DNA from: Salegentibacter sediminis
Lineage (GTDB): Bacteria > Bacteroidota > Bacteroidia > Flavobacteriales > Flavobacteriaceae
Assembly: GCF_002078605.1 (NCBI RefSeq)
Contig: NZ_MSJR01000008.1
Span: forward strand, 62,001-126,000
Length of the DNA stretch: 64,000 nt
Direction: 5' to 3'
Shown here: piece by piece, positions 46,340-55,753 of the stretch
Layout: every line of letters begins with the position of its first letter
How positions within the stretch are numbered: the stretch's first letter is position 1
Made by a program: the position numbers and the translations under genes
The notes under the pieces: generated by a model
What the model saw: only the letters and a program-made list of their open reading frames with translations
The model's database searches: none
What the model was told of the DNA's origin: nothing

Positions 46340-46387
46340 GATTTCCGCCTTTACTGAAATAAATTCAGCACAGGCTGCGGAAATGAC
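46340..46387. repeat. Palindromic dispersed repeat in the etfB-etfA spacer, copy 3
   Basis: Outer stem ATTTCCGC (46341-46348) with GCGGAAAT (46377-46384), inner stem CTGAA with TTCAG. Starts GATTTCCG and ends GGAAATGAC, as the copy at 23901-23924. It lies in the only gap of the etf operon and could trim or stabilise the message between subunits. Confidence 0.6.
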
Positions 46388-46403
46388 AAAAAAATAAATA
46401 AAT

Positions 46404-47372
46404 ATGTCAGTATTAGTATATACAGAATCCGAAGAAGGAAAATTCAAAAAGGCTGCTTTGGAAGTAGCCTCTTACGCCCGGGAAGTGGCCTCTAAGGATG
46501 GTGGCAGTGTAACCGCCGTAACCTTTAATGCCGAAGACACCTCTGAGTTAGGTAATTATGGTGTAGATAAAATATTGAACATCAAAAGCGACAAATTAAG
46601 TAAGTTCAACGCTGAAGCTTATGCCGATGCACTTAAACAAGCTGCCGAGAAAGAAGGCAGTAAAATAGTTGTGCTTAGCCAAAGTGCCAACAGCAAATAT
46701 CTTGCTCCCTTATTAGCCGTTCAGCTTAACGCGGGCTACGCACCAAACGTGGTGGCGCTCCCCGAAAGCACCGAGCCTTTTACCGTAAAAAGGAGTGTTT
46801 TTACCAACAAAGCTTTCAACCTGTTACAAATCAATACCGATGTTAAGATCGTAGGAGTATCTCAAAATGCCTTTGGTTTAAAAGAGAATCAGGCCGATGC
46901 TACTGTTGAAGAATTTAGCCCGAATCTTTCAGAGGAAGATTTTAGTGTAAACGTAGATTCGGTAGATAAAGCGACCGATAAGGTAACTATCGCCGATGCC
47001 GAGATTATTGTTTCGGGTGGACGCGGATTGAAAGGCCCTGAAAACTGGGGAATGATCGAAGAAATGGCTGAAATTCTTGGAGCGGCAACAGCCTGTTCTA
47101 AGCCCGTAAGTGATATGGGGTGGAGACCTCACAGCGAACACGTGGGACAAACCGGTAAACCGGTAGCTTCCAACCTGTATATCGCAGTAGGAATTTCAGG
47201 AGCTATCCAGCACCTTGCCGGGGTGAATGCTGCGAAAACCAAGGTGGTGATCAACAACGACCCTGAGGCCCCATTCTTTAAGGCCGCAGATTACGGTGTG
47301 GTAGGCGATGCTTTTGAAATAGTGCCCAAGCTGAACGAAAAATTGAAGGAATTTAAAGCGAAAAACGCATAA
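46404..47372 (+). CDS. etfA: Electron transfer flavoprotein alpha subunit
   Basis: 322 residues. The FAD-binding C-terminal domain is clear: [44 protein letters not shown] and [19 protein letters not shown]. Partner of etfB. A strong terminator follows. Confidence 0.96.
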   Translation: MSVLVYTESEEGKFKKAALEVASYAREVASKDGGSVTAVTFNAEDTSELGNYGVDKILNIKSDKLSKFNAEAYADALKQAAEKEGSKIVVLSQSANSKYLAPLLAVQLNAGYAPNVVALPESTEPFTVKRSVFTNKAFNLLQINTDVKIVGVSQNAFGLKENQADATVEEFSPNLSEEDFSVNVDSVDKATDKVTIADAEIIVSGGRGLKGPENWGMIEEMAEILGAATACSKPVSDMGWRPHSEHVGQTGKPVASNLYIAVGISGAIQHLAGVNAAKTKVVINNDPEAPFFKAADYGVVGDAFEIVPKLNEKLKEFKAKNA

Positions 47373-47398
47373 TTTTCATAACTTGTGCCCCTTAAAAG

Positions 47399-47444
47399 GG
47401 CTGTCTAAATCTGGTGCAAAGTCCTTATTTAGACAGCCTTTTTT
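47399..47444 (+). terminator. Intrinsic terminator of etfBA
   Basis: GGCTGTCTAAAT (47399-47410) pairs perfectly with ATTTAGACAGCC (47427-47438), 16-base loop, then six Ts. Confidence 0.92.
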
Positions 47445-47456
47445 AATTTTTGGAAT

Positions 47457-48077
47457 ATGAGTTTAGTGCGCCTTAATATTAAAGGAATCTCTTATAGTCA
47501 AACCCAAAACGGGGCATATGCCTTAATCCTGAGCGAAGTAGATGGGGAACGAAAACTCCCAATCGTCATTGGCGCTTTTGAGGCACAGTCTATTGCCATC
47601 GCCCTGGAGAAGGAAATAAAACCTCCCCGCCCCCTCACCCACGATTTATTTAAGAATTTCGCCGATAGGTTTGATATAAACGTCAAGCAGGTGATTATTC
47701 ATAAGCTGGTAGACGGGGTTTTTTATTCGAGTCTAATTTGTGAACGCGATAAAATTGAGGAGATTATAGATGCGCGAACCAGTGATGCCATAGCTCTGGC
47801 GCTAAGGTTTGACGCACCGATTTTTACCTATAAGAACATTCTGGACAAAGCCGGTATTTATCTTAAAGGAGATGAAACTTCAGCTCCTCCGGAAACAGAA
47901 CAGGAAGAAATAATTTCTGAAGAGGTCCTTCCCGATGATATTAGCATTAAATCAGATTCCTCCAATTATAAAAAACTTTCCCTGGACGAATTAAAAACCC
48001 TTCTTTCGCAGGCCGTAAATAACGAAGATTACGAAAAAGCTGCGCGAATAAGAGACGAAATCTCCAAACGTAAATAA
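47457..48077 (+). CDS. Bifunctional nuclease (BFN/DUF151) family protein with UvrB/C motif
   Basis: 206 residues. Residues about 1-135 are the BFN domain (LPIVIGAFEAQSIAIALE, HDLFKNF, DARTSDAIALALRFDAPIF). An acidic linker is followed by a UvrB/UvrC-type helical hairpin (LDELKTLLSQAVNNEDYEKAARIRDEI). This BFN plus UVR layout is common in Bacteroidota. The name comes from a plant homologue; bacterial function is not settled. 14 bases before the nucleoside transporter gene. Confidence 0.88.
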   Translation: MSLVRLNIKGISYSQTQNGAYALILSEVDGERKLPIVIGAFEAQSIAIALEKEIKPPRPLTHDLFKNFADRFDINVKQVIIHKLVDGVFYSSLICERDKIEEIIDARTSDAIALALRFDAPIFTYKNILDKAGIYLKGDETSAPPETEQEEIISEEVLPDDISIKSDSSNYKKLSLDELKTLLSQAVNNEDYEKAARIRDEISKRK

Positions 48078-48091
48078 TTCCCCCTTTTTTT

Positions 48092-49795
48092 ATGAACAAG
48101 ACCTGGTTCTGCCTGTTTTTAATGATCTTCGGAATAAGTACAGCCTTTTCCCAAAGCATTTCAAAAACCTGGCAACTGCAATCTGATGTGGATACTATCC
48201 AAAAATCGCTCTTTTTCCCCAATGCTGTTTTGGATATCGATGAGGGCCATTTTGAAATAACCAGTGAAACTTCAGAAGAGAGCATTGCCGAAGGAGATTA
48301 CATCTATCAGAATAATTTATTGATATTTTTCAGCAATAAACCTAATGATAGCATAATAAACTACCGCATTTCTTCTCTTACCGATACCTCTATGGTAATC
48401 TCAGATAGTAAAAGGGAATTTAGTTTTACTGAAACCTTAAAATCTACCGAAGAAATTGTCCCTGCCCAGGTGGCCAGAGAAATGATCCCAAATCAGGGAA
48501 TAAGTCTGGAAAGTGTAATGCGCGGTGCCATTGGAATGTTGGCCCTATTGTTTATAGCTTTTATCTTCAGTTCAAGAAGAAAGGCCATTAATTGGAGAAC
48601 TGTGGGAATGGGGCTTGCCGCCCAGCTACTGTTGGCTTTTGGAGTTTTACAGGTACCCTTTATCCAAAGTATTTTTGAATTTGTTGGAAATATATTTGTG
48701 CTTATCCTTGATTTTACCGCCGCCGGTAGTGAATTTCTGCTCGGTGGAATGATGGATGTAGATAGTTTCGGGTTCATTTTTCTTTTCCAGGTATTGCCGA
48801 CGATTATTTTCTTTTCAGCATTAACTTCGGTGCTTTTTTACCTTGGGGTAATACAAATTGTAGTTAAAGGTATGGCCTGGGTACTTACTAAACTTATGGG
48901 AATTTCCGGTGCAGAGAGTTTAAGCGTGGCCGGCAATATTTTTCTGGGGCAAACCGAAGCTCCTTTAATGATCAAAGCCTATCTCGAGCGCATGACCCGC
49001 TCTGAGATCCTGCTGGTAATGGTTGGGGGAATGGCCACCGTGGCCGGTGGAGTACTCGCAGCCTACATAGGTTTCCTCGGAGGTGATGACCCGGCCTTAA
49101 GGCTTCAGTTCGCCAAACACCTGCTCGCCGCATCGGTTATGGCCGCGCCGGGAGCTATAGTAGTTTCCAAGATCCTTTATCCTCAGTTGGAACCCATCAA
49201 TGAAAATGTAGAGGTTTCCTCAGATAAAATAGGTTCAAATATTCTTGATGCTATTGCCAATGGAACCACCGAAGGTCTCAAGCTAGCCGCCAATGTAGGT
49301 GCTATGCTCCTCGTATTTATCGCCTTCATCGCTATGATAAATTATGTGCTTAATTACACCGGAAATTTAACCGGACTAAACGCCATTTTAGCCGAAAACA
49401 CTCCCTACAGAGGTTTTTCCCTCGAATCTATCCTGGGTATAATTTTCGCACCTCTTATGTGGATTATCGGGGTAGCCAAAGAAGATATGATGCTTATGGG
49501 GCAGCTCCTGGGAATTAAACTGGCGGCAAGTGAATTTGTAGGTTACGTGCAACTTGCGGAACTTAAAAACCCTGCGAATGCCCTTAGCCTTACTTACGAG
49601 AAATCGGTGATTATGGCTACCTATATGCTCTGCGGATTTGCGAATTTTGCTTCAATAGGCATTCAAATTGGCGGAATTGGCTCCCTGGCACCGGGACAGC
49701 GAAAAACCCTTTCCGAATTCGGAATGAAAGCCCTTATTGGCGGGACCCTCGCTTCTTTACTTTCAGCAACGATCGCCGGTATGATCTTAGGTTAA
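48092..49795 (+). CDS. CNT-family nucleoside transporter with N-terminal periplasmic lipocalin-like domain
   Basis: 567 residues. A signal-like segment (1-21, ending TAFSQ), then about 105 residues of beta-rich soluble sequence (TWQLQSD..., GDYIYQNNLLIFF, INYRISSLTDTSMVI) resembling lipocalin-like domains, then from about residue 140 a complete concentrative nucleoside transporter: VLQVPFIQSIFEFVG, SVAGNIFLGQTEAPL, GGMATVAGGVLAAYIG, GVAKEDMMLMGQLLG and CGFANFASIGIQIGG. Normal CNT proteins (about 400 residues) lack the soluble domain. Nucleoside uptake next to thyA fits pyrimidine salvage. Confidence 0.85.
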   Translation: MNKTWFCLFLMIFGISTAFSQSISKTWQLQSDVDTIQKSLFFPNAVLDIDEGHFEITSETSEESIAEGDYIYQNNLLIFFSNKPNDSIINYRISSLTDTSMVISDSKREFSFTETLKSTEEIVPAQVAREMIPNQGISLESVMRGAIGMLALLFIAFIFSSRRKAINWRTVGMGLAAQLLLAFGVLQVPFIQSIFEFVGNIFVLILDFTAAGSEFLLGGMMDVDSFGFIFLFQVLPTIIFFSALTSVLFYLGVIQIVVKGMAWVLTKLMGISGAESLSVAGNIFLGQTEAPLMIKAYLERMTRSEILLVMVGGMATVAGGVLAAYIGFLGGDDPALRLQFAKHLLAASVMAAPGAIVVSKILYPQLEPINENVEVSSDKIGSNILDAIANGTTEGLKLAANVGAMLLVFIAFIAMINYVLNYTGNLTGLNAILAENTPYRGFSLESILGIIFAPLMWIIGVAKEDMMLMGQLLGIKLAASEFVGYVQLAELKNPANALSLTYEKSVIMATYMLCGFANFASIGIQIGGIGSLAPGQRKTLSEFGMKALIGGTLASLLSATIAGMILG

Positions 49796-49846
49796 CAACC
49801 TGGGGATAAAATAGTGCGCAAGAAAAGCCAAAAATAAATGTGGTTT

Positions 49847-49886
49847 GCTATTTTAGCTGAAGTATTCTTTTCACTTCAGAAATAGC
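49847..49886 (+). promoter_or_regulatory. Stem-loop abutting the thyA start codon
   Basis: GCTATTT (49847-49853) pairs with AAATAGC (49880-49886) and CTGAAGT (49857-49863) with ACTTCAG (49873-49879): 14 pairs with one 3-base bulge. It ends 3 bases before the ATG and has no T run. It could limit ribosome access to thyA or be a processing site. Confidence 0.5.
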
Positions 49887-49889
49887 AAA

Positions 49890-50714
49890 ATGAAACAATA
49901 TCACGATCTCCTAACTCACATCCTCGAAAACGGAACCGACAAAGGTGACCGCACAGGCACCGGCACCCGTAGCGTCTTTGGTCACCAGTTGCGATTTGAC
50001 CTCAGTGAAGGTTTCCCTATGGTTACCACCAAAAAACTCCACCTCAAATCTATTATTTACGAACTGCTTTGGTTTCTAAAAGGAGATACCAATGTGAAAT
50101 ACCTGCAGGAAAATGGAGTGCGCATCTGGAACGAATGGGCAGATGAAAATGGGGATCTTGGCCCCGTATACGGCCATCAATGGAGGAACTGGAATAGTGA
50201 AGATATAGACCAGATCAAAGAGATCGTAGAAACTTTAAAGAAAAACCCAAATAGCCGCAGGATGCTGGTTTCAGCCTGGAATCCATCGGTGTTGCCAGAC
50301 ACTTCAAAATCCTTTTCAGAAAATGTGGCCAACGGCAAGGCAGCACTCCCCCCCTGCCATGCCTTTTTCCAGTTTTATGTTGCCGATGGGAAATTATCCT
50401 TACAGCTATACCAGCGTAGCGCCGATGTCTTTCTGGGAGTACCTTTTAATATCGCTTCCTATGCCTTGCTTACCTTGATGATGGCCCAGGTATGCGGCTA
50501 TGAACCCGGAGATTTCATCCATACTTTCGGCGATGTTCATATCTACAACAACCATATGGAACAGGTGAAACTGCAACTTAGCAGAGAGCCGAGACCACTG
50601 CCACAAATGAAACTCAATAAGAAAATCACCGATATTTTTGGATTTGATTATGAAGATTTTACCTTAGAAAATTATAATCCGCATCCGGGGATAAAAGCTC
50701 CGGTAGCCGTTTAA
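49890..50714 (+). CDS. thyA: Thymidylate synthase
   Basis: 274 residues. Catalytic Cys156 in [22 protein letters not shown] near the start; [20 protein letters not shown] and the C-terminal [11 protein letters not shown]. It methylates dUMP using methylene-THF and produces dihydrofolate, which FolA (55754-56236) recycles. Confidence 0.97.
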   Translation: MKQYHDLLTHILENGTDKGDRTGTGTRSVFGHQLRFDLSEGFPMVTTKKLHLKSIIYELLWFLKGDTNVKYLQENGVRIWNEWADENGDLGPVYGHQWRNWNSEDIDQIKEIVETLKKNPNSRRMLVSAWNPSVLPDTSKSFSENVANGKAALPPCHAFFQFYVADGKLSLQLYQRSADVFLGVPFNIASYALLTLMMAQVCGYEPGDFIHTFGDVHIYNNHMEQVKLQLSREPRPLPQMKLNKKITDIFGFDYEDFTLENYNPHPGIKAPVAV

Positions 50715-50739
50715 TGTCTAATTAAAAGAATAAAAATTT

Positions 50740-51147
50740 ATGAGAAGTTTACTTGTGATCGTATTGTTTTTTGCGACCAGCTTTGGGTTTGCCCAGGAAA
50801 CATCAGTAGAAGGAAATACCGTAACCTCAAAACAAACCGCTCCCGTGTGGCCCGGCTGTGAAGATGAAGCAGACAAAAAATCCTGTTTTAATCAACAACT
50901 AATGACCCATGTTAGAGAAAATTATGAATACCCAAAAAATGATGAAGGGGAATACTTGCGTGGAAAAGTTACCATTAAAATGGAAGTGAATGAAGAAGGA
51001 GACGTGGTGGTGAAATCGGTTGATGGGGCAGATCCTAAAGTAAACGCCGCTGCAACTCAAATGATTGAAAAAATGCCAAAAATGAAACCGGGAACCCGCG
51101 ATGGTAAACCTTCAGCGGTTGGCTACACCATCCCGCTTACCTTATAA
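50740..51147 (+). CDS. Exported TonB C-terminal-like domain protein
   Basis: 135 residues. Signal peptide (about 1-19, SFGFAQ), then one TonB-C-like domain: WPGCEDEADKKSCFNQQLMTHVRENYEYP and GKVTIKMEVNEEGDVVVKSVDGADP, AATQMIEKMPKMKPG. There is no membrane anchor or Pro-rich linker, so it is not a complete TonB. Followed 7 bases later by a two-domain relative. Confidence 0.82.
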   Translation: MRSLLVIVLFFATSFGFAQETSVEGNTVTSKQTAPVWPGCEDEADKKSCFNQQLMTHVRENYEYPKNDEGEYLRGKVTIKMEVNEEGDVVVKSVDGADPKVNAAATQMIEKMPKMKPGTRDGKPSAVGYTIPLTL

Positions 51148-51154
51148 AAATCTT

Positions 51155-51889
51155 ATGAAATACCTTGCAATTTTATTCCTGATGCTTGTTTTTCCTACAG
51201 CAAATTCACAGGAAAACAAGGCATCAGGTAAAATTGTGCCTTTTAATACCGTAGAGCAGCCTCCCGTTTATGAAGGTTGTGAGATAGAAGATCGCGACTG
51301 TACTCTTAAAAAAATCACTCAATTTTTTGAAACTGAATTTAAGCAGGAAACCATTCCCGACAGTCTCAATGGTTCTGAAATTAGTGTGAAGCTCATTCTT
51401 GATGAAACAGGTTCTCTGGCCTGGCATAGGGTTGATACAGATTCCCCGGAAATAAAAAAAGAAGCTACCCGCAGTTTAAATGAATTACCTTTCCTAATTC
51501 CCGCCAAACATGATGGGATTGAAACCAGGGTTATGATAGATTTTGTTATGAAACTTAATCTTTTTGAAACCCCTCCTTACCCTGAAGAGTGTAAAAATGC
51601 AGAGAATAAAAAAGAGTGTCTTTCAATTTTCATTCAGAAACATTTATTCCAAACCTTTCATAAGTCTAGGATAAAGGCAAAAAAGAAAGAAAAAATAAAA
51701 ACAGATTTTTCTTTTGTAATAAATAAAGAGGGGAAAATTGTAGAGCTTAAAGTAGAGGGAAAGAATGAATCTTTGAATGAAGTTGTCCAAAAAGCCTTGA
51801 AAACCTTGCCTACTTTTTATCCCGCAACGAAAGCCGGAGAAAAAGCATCTTATCCCTTAAAACTTTTTGTGACCTACGGAAAAAACTAA
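51155..51889 (+). CDS. Exported protein with two degenerate TonB C-terminal-like repeats
   Basis: 244 residues from ATG 51155 (MKYLAILFLMLVFPTANSQ signal); the frame opens earlier inside the preceding gene. The first repeat has PPVYEGCEIEDRDCTLKKITQFFETEF and VKLILDETGSLAWHRVDTDSP; the second has PPYPEECKNAENKKECLSIFIQKHLFQTF and FSFVINKEGKIVELKVEGKNE. Both repeats hold the paired cysteines of the neighbour at 50740. A local duplication and divergence is likely; function unknown. Confidence 0.78.
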   Translation: MKYLAILFLMLVFPTANSQENKASGKIVPFNTVEQPPVYEGCEIEDRDCTLKKITQFFETEFKQETIPDSLNGSEISVKLILDETGSLAWHRVDTDSPEIKKEATRSLNELPFLIPAKHDGIETRVMIDFVMKLNLFETPPYPEECKNAENKKECLSIFIQKHLFQTFHKSRIKAKKKEKIKTDFSFVINKEGKIVELKVEGKNESLNEVVQKALKTLPTFYPATKAGEKASYPLKLFVTYGKN

Positions 51890-51979
51890 TCACTTTAACT
51901 TGGCATTAACTTGGTATAATTCCCATCCTTTATAAAATTCATTAAATTTGAGAAGAAGCCATTAGATTTTTCTCAATTT

Positions 51980-53143
51980 ATGCAGTCACAACAGGAATTA
52001 ATTTCATTTTTTAACGAAACCCGGGCCCGGTCTGAACTTATTTGTTCCTTCCTTGAAACCGAAGATTATGTGGTACAACCTATCGAGTATGTTTCCCCTC
52101 CCAAATGGCATTTGGGCCATACTACCTGGTTCTTTGAAGAATTCGTACTCCAACCGCATCAACCCGACTACAAACTCTTTGATGAAAATTCGGCCTATGT
52201 CTTTAACTCCTATTACGAAAGTGTAGGCGACAAGGTAATTCGCACCAAGCGCGGAAATCTTTCCAGGCCAACCGTAGCCTGGGTTTACGATTACCGAACC
52301 TATGTTTCCAAAGCCCTCAAGGAATTTATGAAATCCAAAGAGCTTTCAGAAGAAATTCTGGAACTCATAGAAATTGGTTGCCATCACGAGAAACAACACC
52401 AGGAACTGCTCTATTCCGATATAAAATATATCCTTGGCCACAACCCTCTTTTTCCAAAATATAACGATCAATTCAAAGAAAATCCTATTCAGGACTTTAA
52501 AGCAGACTGGATAAAATTATCTGAAGGGCTTTACGAAATTGGCCATAACACCAATGATTTTTGTTACGATAACGAATTAGGACAGCACAAGGTTTTTCTC
52601 GATGATTTTGTGATCTCCAGTAAACTGGTCACCAATGCCGAATATCTGGAATTTATGGAATCAGGCGGTTATAAAGAGGTTTTGTTATGGCACGCCGAAG
52701 GCTGGGATTGGGTAAATACCCAGAATATAAACTCCCCGCTCTATTGGCATAAAATAGAAGGAGAATGGCATAATTTTAATCTAAACGGCCTGCATCCGGT
52801 AATTCCTGAAGCCCCTGTAACACACATTTCCTATTACGAAGCTTTTGCTTTTGCGCAATGGAGAGGCTTGCGCCTTCCCTCTGAATTTGAATGGGAAGTC
52901 GCCAACGAATATTTTAAATGGGGAAGCCGCTGGGAGTGGACTGAAAGTGCTTATGCTCCCTATCCCGGTTACACCAAAGCCCCGGGCGCCCTTGGCGAAT
53001 ACAACGGTAAATTTATGGTTAATCAAAAGGTGTTAAGAGGCGGCTCGGTAGCCACTTCAAAAAATCATACCCGGCCCACCTACCGAAACTTCTTCCATCC
53101 CCACCTTAGATGGCAATTCACCGGCTTAAGATTAGCAAAATAA
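51980..53143 (+). CDS. egtB: Ergothioneine biosynthesis sulfoxide synthase EgtB
   Basis: 387 residues. An N-terminal DinB-like domain (about 10-145) has iron ligands: H47 in HLGHTTWFFEEF and H136/H140 in HHEKQHQELL. A C-terminal formylglycine-generating-enzyme-like domain (about 165-385) ends RNFFHPHLRWQFTGLRLAK. It joins trimethylhistidine to a thiol donor (gamma-glutamylcysteine or cysteine) with oxygen. egtD follows by 14 bases. No egtA or egtC gene is nearby, hinting at direct use of cysteine (inference). Confidence 0.9.
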   Translation: MQSQQELISFFNETRARSELICSFLETEDYVVQPIEYVSPPKWHLGHTTWFFEEFVLQPHQPDYKLFDENSAYVFNSYYESVGDKVIRTKRGNLSRPTVAWVYDYRTYVSKALKEFMKSKELSEEILELIEIGCHHEKQHQELLYSDIKYILGHNPLFPKYNDQFKENPIQDFKADWIKLSEGLYEIGHNTNDFCYDNELGQHKVFLDDFVISSKLVTNAEYLEFMESGGYKEVLLWHAEGWDWVNTQNINSPLYWHKIEGEWHNFNLNGLHPVIPEAPVTHISYYEAFAFAQWRGLRLPSEFEWEVANEYFKWGSRWEWTESAYAPYPGYTKAPGALGEYNGKFMVNQKVLRGGSVATSKNHTRPTYRNFFHPHLRWQFTGLRLAK

Positions 53144-53157
53144 CCACTGAAAAAAAT

Positions 53158-54126
53158 ATGAAATCAATACCCACTACCGGTTTTAAGACCGCATTTGAAG
53201 AAGATGTCTATAAGGGACTTACCAGCCATCCAAAATATTTACTTTCAAAGTATATCTACGACGAAAAAGGCGACAAGCTTTTTCAGCAAATTATGGATAT
53301 GCCGGAGTATTACCTCACCAATTGCGAGCTGGGCATTTTACAGGAATATACTGCTCCAATAGCCAAGTCTTTTAATGCTGCAGGCGGCTTCGACCTCATC
53401 GAGCTCGGTGCCGGCGACGGAAAAAAGACCAAGGTGCTTCTGGAGCATTTAAATGAACAAAATTATGATTTCAGTTATCTTCCTGTTGATATTAGTGAGC
53501 ACGTTTTGAAGGTCCTGGAGGCTTCAGTCAGGAAAGAAATACCGGGAATAGATATAAAACCCCAGCAGGGCACTTACTTCAAAACCCTTGAAAGCCTTGC
53601 AGATTTCAGTAAACGAAAAAAAGTGATTCTGGTCTTAGGTTCCAACATAGGTAACCTTTTACATGAAAACGCGATAGAATTTCTGCGGAATATTCAGCAG
53701 GCAATGGCTCCTGAAGATATGTTGTTTATGGGTTTTGATCAGAAAAAAAATCCACAGAAGATTCTTGATGCCTATAACGATCCCCACGGCATCACCGAAG
53801 CTTTCAACAAAAATTTGTTGGTTAGAATAAATTATGAATTGGGAGGGGAATTTAATCCTGATACCTTCAAACACTGGGAAACTTACGATCCAGAAACCGG
53901 AACGGCAAAAAGCTTTCTGGTAAGCAAGCTGGATCAGGAAGTTTTCATTGAAGCCTTTAATTTAAAAGTGCATTTCGATGCCTGGGAAAGCATTCATACC
54001 GAGATCTCTCAGAAATATGATGAAAAGGTTGTTGAATGGCTGGCCGGGGAAGCAGGGTTAAAAATCGAAACCCGCTTCGCCGATTCAGAGGACTGTTACA
54101 GGAATTATATCTTCAGAAAGAAATAG
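53158..54126 (+). CDS. egtD: L-histidine N(alpha)-methyltransferase EgtD
   Basis: 322 residues from ATG 53158 (the frame reaches 53110 inside egtB). Early YKGLTSHPKYLLSKYIYDEKG and FQQIMDMPEYYLTNCELGIL, SAM-binding FDLIELGAGDGKKT, and LVLGSNIGNLLHENA. It trimethylates histidine to hercynine, the EgtB substrate. Stop lies 3 bases from the convergent class V enzyme. Confidence 0.93.
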   Translation: MKSIPTTGFKTAFEEDVYKGLTSHPKYLLSKYIYDEKGDKLFQQIMDMPEYYLTNCELGILQEYTAPIAKSFNAAGGFDLIELGAGDGKKTKVLLEHLNEQNYDFSYLPVDISEHVLKVLEASVRKEIPGIDIKPQQGTYFKTLESLADFSKRKKVILVLGSNIGNLLHENAIEFLRNIQQAMAPEDMLFMGFDQKKNPQKILDAYNDPHGITEAFNKNLLVRINYELGGEFNPDTFKHWETYDPETGTAKSFLVSKLDQEVFIEAFNLKVHFDAWESIHTEISQKYDEKVVEWLAGEAGLKIETRFADSEDCYRNYIFRKK

Positions 54127-54129
54127 AAA

Positions 54130-55215
54130 TTAGCGGCTAAATTTCTTTAATTGCTTTATAAGAAAATCTATTTCTTTTTCGGTATTAAAATAATGGAAGC
54201 TAATCCTAATCCCATCACCCCTTCTTGAGGTGATAATATGCTCAGCACGTAGGGCATTATACAGCTTTTCATCTCCTTTAATATTGAAAATAGACGAATG
54301 AATATTTCTTTTTATCACCGACTCTTCCAGCAAATCAAGTTCCTCAAAAGCTGTTTTTGCTTTTTCCTGTAATTTTAATAGCTGTGCTTCAATTTCCTTA
54401 AGTCCTATATTTTTTATTAAATCCAGCGCTACTTTTAAGCTGCCAAAATTTAAAGTGTCTAAATGCCCGGGTTCAAATTTTCCTATAAAATTGCCTTCCC
54501 GCTCTTTATATTTTCCCTGAAGAGATCCAAAACCAAGAGCTTTTGGAGATACTTTGCCCTGTATAGTTTCATCGAAAAGCATAAAGCCATTCCCATATCC
54601 CGCATTGAGCCATTTATAAGAACTACATATCAAGACATCCAGGCCTGAAGCTTCAAAATCAAATTCCTCTGTCCCACAATACTGGGTACCATCGGCGATA
54701 AAAATAGTCTCTGGATATTTCTCCTTAAGTTCTTTTAGAAAATCGATACTCAACTTGATCCCGTTTACATACTGTACGATGCTAAAAGCAAAAAACCCGG
54801 GTTGTTGCTTTTTGAAAGCTTCCGATATATTTTGTTCCAGGTTTTCATCAATTTCAGCATAGGAGACTTCAAAATTCCGGGATTCCACCGCCCAGTTAAT
54901 CGAGGGATAATCCTGTTTCAACAATAAAGCTTTTTGGGGTTTATCAAGGCCTTCTAACAGCGTATTAAATCCGAAGGAGAAATTTGGAATCAGGGCCACC
55001 TGGTTTCCGGGGCAATTAAAAAAATTGCCTACGCTCTCTCTCACGTCGGTTAGGACCTCCCCCATTTTTTCTTTTAAAACCCCCGCTTTTAGAAGAAAAT
55101 CCAGGTCATGATCCTGTCTGAATTCCCAAACTTTTTCAGGAAGTAATCCCGAAGCGGCCGTATTGAGATAAGTATATTGTTCTAAAACCGGGAAACCTTT
55201 TCTAAATTTATCCAT
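54130..55215 (-). CDS. Class V PLP-dependent enzyme (aminotransferase/cysteine desulfurase family)
   Basis: 361 residues. PLP-lysine motif CSSYKWLNAGYGNGFM, pyridine-binding ADGTQYCGTEEFD, and YLNTAASGLLP near the N-terminus. The small C-terminal domain ends GDGIRISFHYFNTEKEID. It is more like isopenicillin-N epimerase/Csd-type members than IscS. Convergent and 3 bases from egtD, it is a candidate for the missing ergothioneine C-S lyase (EgtE), but that is inference from location. Confidence 0.82.
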   Translation of the reverse strand: MDKFRKGFPVLEQYTYLNTAASGLLPEKVWEFRQDHDLDFLLKAGVLKEKMGEVLTDVRESVGNFFNCPGNQVALIPNFSFGFNTLLEGLDKPQKALLLKQDYPSINWAVESRNFEVSYAEIDENLEQNISEAFKKQQPGFFAFSIVQYVNGIKLSIDFLKELKEKYPETIFIADGTQYCGTEEFDFEASGLDVLICSSYKWLNAGYGNGFMLFDETIQGKVSPKALGFGSLQGKYKEREGNFIGKFEPGHLDTLNFGSLKVALDLIKNIGLKEIEAQLLKLQEKAKTAFEELDLLEESVIKRNIHSSIFNIKGDEKLYNALRAEHIITSRRGDGIRISFHYFNTEKEIDFLIKQLKKFSR

Positions 55216-55273
55216 AAGCGGTGGTAAATTATTGCTAAAACCTGTAAATTTGATTAGACACTAAAGTACTACT

Positions 55274-55750
55274 ATGTTTTCTAAAAAGAAAAACACCTCC
55301 AAACTCGATACTGAACAACGGGAACTTTATGACAACGCCCGTCATAGAATCCTTCAGAAAAGACGGCTTTTTCAGCATTTCGTGGTCTTTCTTATCGGTG
55401 CCATTTTTTTAATTGTTCTTAATGTGGTCATCGGTTACAAAGAAGACTTTAAAATCCTGGGCTACGACTGGTTTGTTACCGCTATTTTGTTTTGGGCTTT
55501 TCTCTTTTTTATACATCTTATCAATGTTTTTGTGATCAACAGTTTTATGGGTAAAGCCTGGAAAAACAGGCAAATGGAGCGCCTGGTAAGCAAGCAAAAA
55601 GCTAAGATCGCCGAAATGCAGAAACAGGTAGAAAAACAGCATCCTTTGCCGGAGCAACCTAAGAAACCAACAGAACACCGGGAAGAACTAAAACCCGGCC
55701 CTGAAAATCCGAATGATTTCGAAGATTTTGACCAACCTTACAACACCTGA
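55274..55750 (+). CDS. 2TM domain protein
   Basis: 158 residues. A charged N-terminus with the family pattern YDNARHRILQKRRLFQHFVVF leads to two membrane segments (about 37-58 and 70-92), then a Lys/Glu-rich coiled-coil-like tail. The 2TM family is common in Bacteroidota, often near histidine kinases, with unknown function. Three bases before folA. Confidence 0.85.
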   Translation: MFSKKKNTSKLDTEQRELYDNARHRILQKRRLFQHFVVFLIGAIFLIVLNVVIGYKEDFKILGYDWFVTAILFWAFLFFIHLINVFVINSFMGKAWKNRQMERLVSKQKAKIAEMQKQVEKQHPLPEQPKKPTEHREELKPGPENPNDFEDFDQPYNT

Positions 55751-55753
55751 AAT

